Source: Arcicella rigui
GTDB lineage: Bacteria; Bacteroidota; Bacteroidia; Cytophagales; Spirosomataceae
Length of the DNA: 64,000 bases
Reading direction: 5' to 3'
Assembly (NCBI RefSeq): GCF_034929435.1
Contig: NZ_JAYFUM010000029.1
Coordinates: 1 to 64,000, forward strand
Shown piece after piece: positions 61,682 through 64,000 of the stretch. Within the stretch, counting starts at the first letter, position 1. Each line of letters begins with the position of its first letter. A model generated the notes under the pieces. It did no database searches. It was not told the DNA's origin and saw nothing but the letters and a program-made list of their open reading frames with translations. The position numbers and the translations under genes were made by a program.

Positions 61682-62107
61682 TTAGTTTTGTTCAACGTAT
61701 TTTTTGAAATTATCCAAAATTGCCTGCCAGCCAGCTTTTTGTAATTCTAAAGAATTTTCACTTTCTGGTTCAAATATTTCGGTCAGTAACACACCTTCTT
61801 CTGTTTGTTGGAAACTTACCGATACTGTTCTTCCGTCTTCGAGTGTGTATGCTAATGCTTCTAAATCTTTGATTTTGGTATAAATCCAACTAAAATCAAA
61901 AGAGAAACTTCCGTCTTTAGCAGCCATTGTAGTTGTACTTTTGCCACCTTCTCTAAAATCATTTTCAGCGGCTGGTGCGTGCCAATCGTCCGAAGCAAAA
62001 CACCAATTAACAATATGCTCGGGCGTATTGAAGCATTTCCATACTTTTTCGAGGCTGGCTTCTACCTTAACCGCCACTGTGATAAAGATTTTATCTGTAC
62101 TTTCCAT
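61682..62107 (-). CDS. SRPBCC (AHSA1-like) family protein
   Basis: 141 residues from the second of two adjacent ATGs (62110, 62107). A START/Bet-v1-type fold with ITVAVKVEASLEKVWKCFNTPEHIVNWCFASDDWH (abbreviated VWKCFNTPEHIVNW) and the LTEIFEPESENSLELQKAGWQAIL helix. These proteins bind small hydrophobic ligands or help Hsp90-like chaperones. First gene of the operon; divergent from the GlxA-type regulator. Confidence 0.88.
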   Translation of the reverse strand: MESTDKIFITVAVKVEASLEKVWKCFNTPEHIVNWCFASDDWHAPAAENDFREGGKSTTTMAAKDGSFSFDFSWIYTKIKDLEALAYTLEDGRTVSVSFQQTEEGVLLTEIFEPESENSLELQKAGWQAILDNFKKYVEQN

Positions 62108-62218
62108 CATTTTAGCATTTTTTGAGTCATTTTACGAATACAAATTTGCACAAAAGCTTGGCAGGAATAGCGTTATAAAAACGACAAATACAGGGCAGTT
62201 TACGACAAAGTATTTTTC

Positions 62219-62226
62219 TATATTTG
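62219..62226 (+). promoter_or_regulatory. -7 element directly before the GlxA-type start codon
   Basis: TATATTTG, then TACT, then ATG at 62231. The spacing implies a leaderless or nearly leaderless mRNA, the same geometry as at 18298-18305. No convincing -33. Confidence 0.45.
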
Positions 62227-62230
62227 TACT

Positions 62231-63214
62231 ATGAAAAAAGTGGCGATATTAATTCCAGAACATTCGACTATCCATGTGGTAGCCATAACACGGTTTATGT
62301 TTGAAACTGTGAATCAGTTCCTTATCGGTTCGGGTAGGGAAAAGCTTTTTGAAGTAAAATTGGTAGGTCAACAAAGACAAATGCAGTTGATTGATGGCCC
62401 ATTTATGGTTTCACCAGACTTACTTATTCATGAAGTTTCCGACACTGACTTGATTATTATTCCGCCAACGGCAGGTGATTTTCGGGCAACTATTTCGGCA
62501 AATCAAAACTCTATTCAGTGGATTATTGCTCAACATCAAAAAGGTGCAGAAGTGGCTTCGCTTTGTGTGGGTGCTTTTTTATTGGCGGCTACGGGTTTGG
62601 TAAATGGTAAAAAATGTTCGACACACTGGGGGTTCAATGATGATTTTAGGGCTATGTTTCCAGAAGTAATTTTACAAGATGGTAAAATTGTAACTGACGA
62701 AGACGGCATTTATTCAAGCGGCGGAGCAAACTCTTGTTGGAATTTAGTTTTGTACTTAATTGAAAAATACGCTGATAGAGAAATGGCTATTCTTACTTCT
62801 AAATTCTTTGCCATCGACATCGACCGCACCAGTCAATCTTCGTTTGCAATGTTTAAAGGACAAAAGGAGCATCAAGACGAGGCTATCAAAAAAGCTCAAG
62901 AGTATATTGAAAATAATGTTGAAGAAAAATTTACGGTTGAAGATTTAGCCGAAAGAGTAGCTTTGGGGAGAAGGAGCTTCGAGCGTAGATTCAAATTGGC
63001 TACCAACAATTCGGTATTAGAATACATTCAAAGAGTAAAAATTGAAGCTGCTAAAAGAAGTATTGAGAGTAGCAGAAAAAATATTAATGAAGTAATGTTT
63101 GATGTTGGCTATACCGACACAAAAGCGTTTAGGTCAACCTTCAAAAAAATAACAGGCCTCAGCCCGATTGAGTATAAGAATAAGTATAATAAAGTTGATT
63201 ATGGAATTATGTGA
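62231..63214 (+). CDS. GlxA family regulator (DJ-1/PfpI plus AraC HTH)
   Basis: 327 residues. The N-terminal 190 residues form a DJ-1/PfpI-like domain with the nucleophile-elbow Cys in VASLCVGAFLLAATG. The C-terminal AraC DNA-binding part carries FTVEDLAERVALGRRSFERRF and NINEVMFDVGYTDTKAFRSTFKK. GlxA-type regulators sense metabolites. It is divergent from the six-gene operon (59290-62107), which it likely controls. The mRNA may be leaderless. Confidence 0.92.
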   Translation: MKKVAILIPEHSTIHVVAITRFMFETVNQFLIGSGREKLFEVKLVGQQRQMQLIDGPFMVSPDLLIHEVSDTDLIIIPPTAGDFRATISANQNSIQWIIAQHQKGAEVASLCVGAFLLAATGLVNGKKCSTHWGFNDDFRAMFPEVILQDGKIVTDEDGIYSSGGANSCWNLVLYLIEKYADREMAILTSKFFAIDIDRTSQSSFAMFKGQKEHQDEAIKKAQEYIENNVEEKFTVEDLAERVALGRRSFERRFKLATNNSVLEYIQRVKIEAAKRSIESSRKNINEVMFDVGYTDTKAFRSTFKKITGLSPIEYKNKYNKVDYGIM

Positions 63215-63361
63215 CTTTAGGACTTGAAGACTTTAGGACTAAAGGATTTTAGGATTTTGAGACTTTAAGATTCAAAGTACTAAAATAAAAAAATCATAAA
63301 GTCAACAAATCTTAAAGTCTTAAAGTCCTAAAGTCCACAAATCCTAAAGTCCTAAAATCTT
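63213..63361. repeat. Inverted tandem octamer arrays between convergent genes
   Basis: Nine 8-mers from 63213 to 63284 (gactttag, gacttgaa, gactttag, gactaaag, gattttag, gattttga, gactttaa, gattcaaa, gtactaaa), and from 63292 to 63361 their inverse (aatcataa, agtcaaca, aatcttaa, agtcttaa, agtcctaa, agtccaca, aatcctaa, agtcctaa, aatctt). Both stop codons (63214 and 63360) touch the arrays. The arms can pair to a hairpin of roughly 70 bp with mismatches. Confidence 0.85.
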
Positions 63362-64000
63362 AATTACAATAATCACGAATAACCGCATAGGCTGGCGTGT
63401 AGCCCAATTCGCCTGCTTTACTCAAATCATTACAGCCCTCAGTATCACCTAAAGCGTGACGAATAATACCACGTACATAATAAGCTTCCGAGAATCTTGG
63501 ATTCAAAGTAATGGCATTTGTACAATCTTGAATCGCTCCTCTTTGGTCTCCCAATTGTGATTTTACCATTCCTCTTGTAAAATACGCCTCATAATACAAT
63601 GGATTCAAAGCAATTGCTTTGTTATAATCTTCAATCGCTGCTTTGTTATCGCCTGAGCGAGCCTTCGCTAAACCTCTGTTATAAAATACTTCTGAGCGTT
63701 GCGTAGAGATTTCTGCCATTTTCAAACGCTCTTGAACATTATTGCGAAGTTCATCTAAAATCGGTTTAGTGATAGCTCCACTATAAACAATTTTAGTATT
63801 GTCTTCATTACCAATCGAAATTGCTTTTGTAAAATCTTCGATAGAACCTTTCAAATTGCCCAATCTACTTTTTGCAAAACCACGACCATAGTATGCTCCA
63901 ACATTTTCTGGTTCTTGTGCCAAAGCCATGTCAAAGTCAACCAAAGCACCTTGGAAATCCTCTAACTGACATTTACAGTAACCTCTTTGATATAAAGATT
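63360..64000 (-). CDS. TPR repeat protein, N-terminal part outside the window
   Basis: The minus-strand frame is open to the right window edge, so the true start is beyond it; the visible part starts SLYQRGYCKCQLEDFQGALVD. It holds classic 34-residue TPR units (about five): GAYYGRGFAKSRLGNLKGSIEDF, VFYNRGLAKARSGDNKAAIEDY, EAYFTRGMVKSQLGDQRGAIQDC and EAYYVRGIIRHALGDTEGC (each cited in part). These scaffolds bind partner proteins. The end is CNDLSKAGELGYTPAYAVIRDYCN, typical of Bacteroidota TPR lipoproteins. No repeat relationship to the TPR gene at 1-1083. Confidence 0.88.
   Translation of the reverse strand, partial: SLYQRGYCKCQLEDFQGALVDFDMALAQEPENVGAYYGRGFAKSRLGNLKGSIEDFTKAISIGNEDNTKIVYSGAITKPILDELRNNVQERLKMAEISTQRSEVFYNRGLAKARSGDNKAAIEDYNKAIALNPLYYEAYFTRGMVKSQLGDQRGAIQDCTNAITLNPRFSEAYYVRGIIRHALGDTEGCNDLSKAGELGYTPAYAVIRDYCN

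Noticed and set aside
1..64000. tRNA, tmRNA, 5S/16S/23S genes, prophage and intact insertion sequences.
   Set aside because: No cloverleaf with a CCA end or conserved GGTTCGAATCC-type arm, no rRNA core, and no transposase or phage structural gene was recognised.

Overview
This window looks like chromosomal DNA of a free-living member of the Bacteroidota, most likely order Cytophagales (Emticicia/Flectobacillus/Arcicella-like; the genus is a guess). The reasons are low GC, a SusC/SusD pair, a type IX secretion plug protein, an alanine/glutamate-rich C-terminal extension on ribosomal protein S16, MhqO-type dioxygenases, and Bacteroidota-type promoters (TAnnTTTG at -7, TTTG or TTG about 19 nt upstream) in front of several genes. 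No tRNA, phage, intact insertion sequence or CRISPR array was found.

Layout. 1-1083: end of a TPR protein whose repeats are near identical at DNA level. 1316-6421: an orphan SusD/SusC outer-membrane uptake pair. 7163-10886: small conserved genes (DUF2200, YchJ-like, Smr/DUF2027, DUF4403 lipoprotein). 10908-11307: RNase P RNA. 11523-13444: rpsP-rimM-trmD. 13869-18293: a glycosyltransferase, the T9SS plug protein and an ABC-F ATPase. 18294-18878: an intergenic island with a 21-bp tandem repeat and a nested palindromic element. 18879-26096: FMN glutamate-synthase-like protein, DUF502, Ldh-family oxidoreductase, VapBC-type toxin-antitoxin, MltG, thioesterase, YihY. 26347-29075: two overlapping convergent glycosyltransferases and the Sua5-type tRNA modification enzyme. 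29125-33489: a probable quinone/catechol detoxification group (MhqD-like hydrolase, two MhqO-like dioxygenases, AraC regulator, cupin). 33507-34324: two short Rpn-tail-like ORFs between two copies of one palindrome. 34639-35752: a long non-coding region with a second 21-bp array, ahead of katG. 38034-46675: TRIC channel, hydrolase, VWA protein, fabG, clpC, WbqC-like protein. 46771-49762: LpxL-type acyltransferase, a two-gene unit ending in a Shedu-like (DUF4263) nuclease, and ychF. 49823-52225: UDP-glucose dehydrogenase and UDP-glucuronate decarboxylase, together a UDP-xylose route. 52325-58915: PafA-like phosphatase, solo HsdR_N nuclease, AMP nucleosidase, a seven-PAS histidine kinase. 59290-63214: a six-gene operon (SRPBCC, VOC, VOC, DoxX, DUF1801, small protein) divergent from a GlxA-type regulator. 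63360-64000: start-truncated TPR gene.

The most interesting items are: (i) the Shedu-like gene with its small unknown partner, wedged between an acyltransferase and ychF and sharing a transcript with ychF; (ii) a class of tandem heptamer and octamer arrays, at no fewer than nine loci, always just 3' of a stop codon and usually followed by their own inverse; (iii) two unrelated 21-bp (seven-codon) degenerate arrays in non-coding DNA; (iv) a nested palindromic element at 18649-18800; and (v) the paired palindromes around the Rpn-tail ORFs. All family names come from reading translated sequence by eye; no database search was run.
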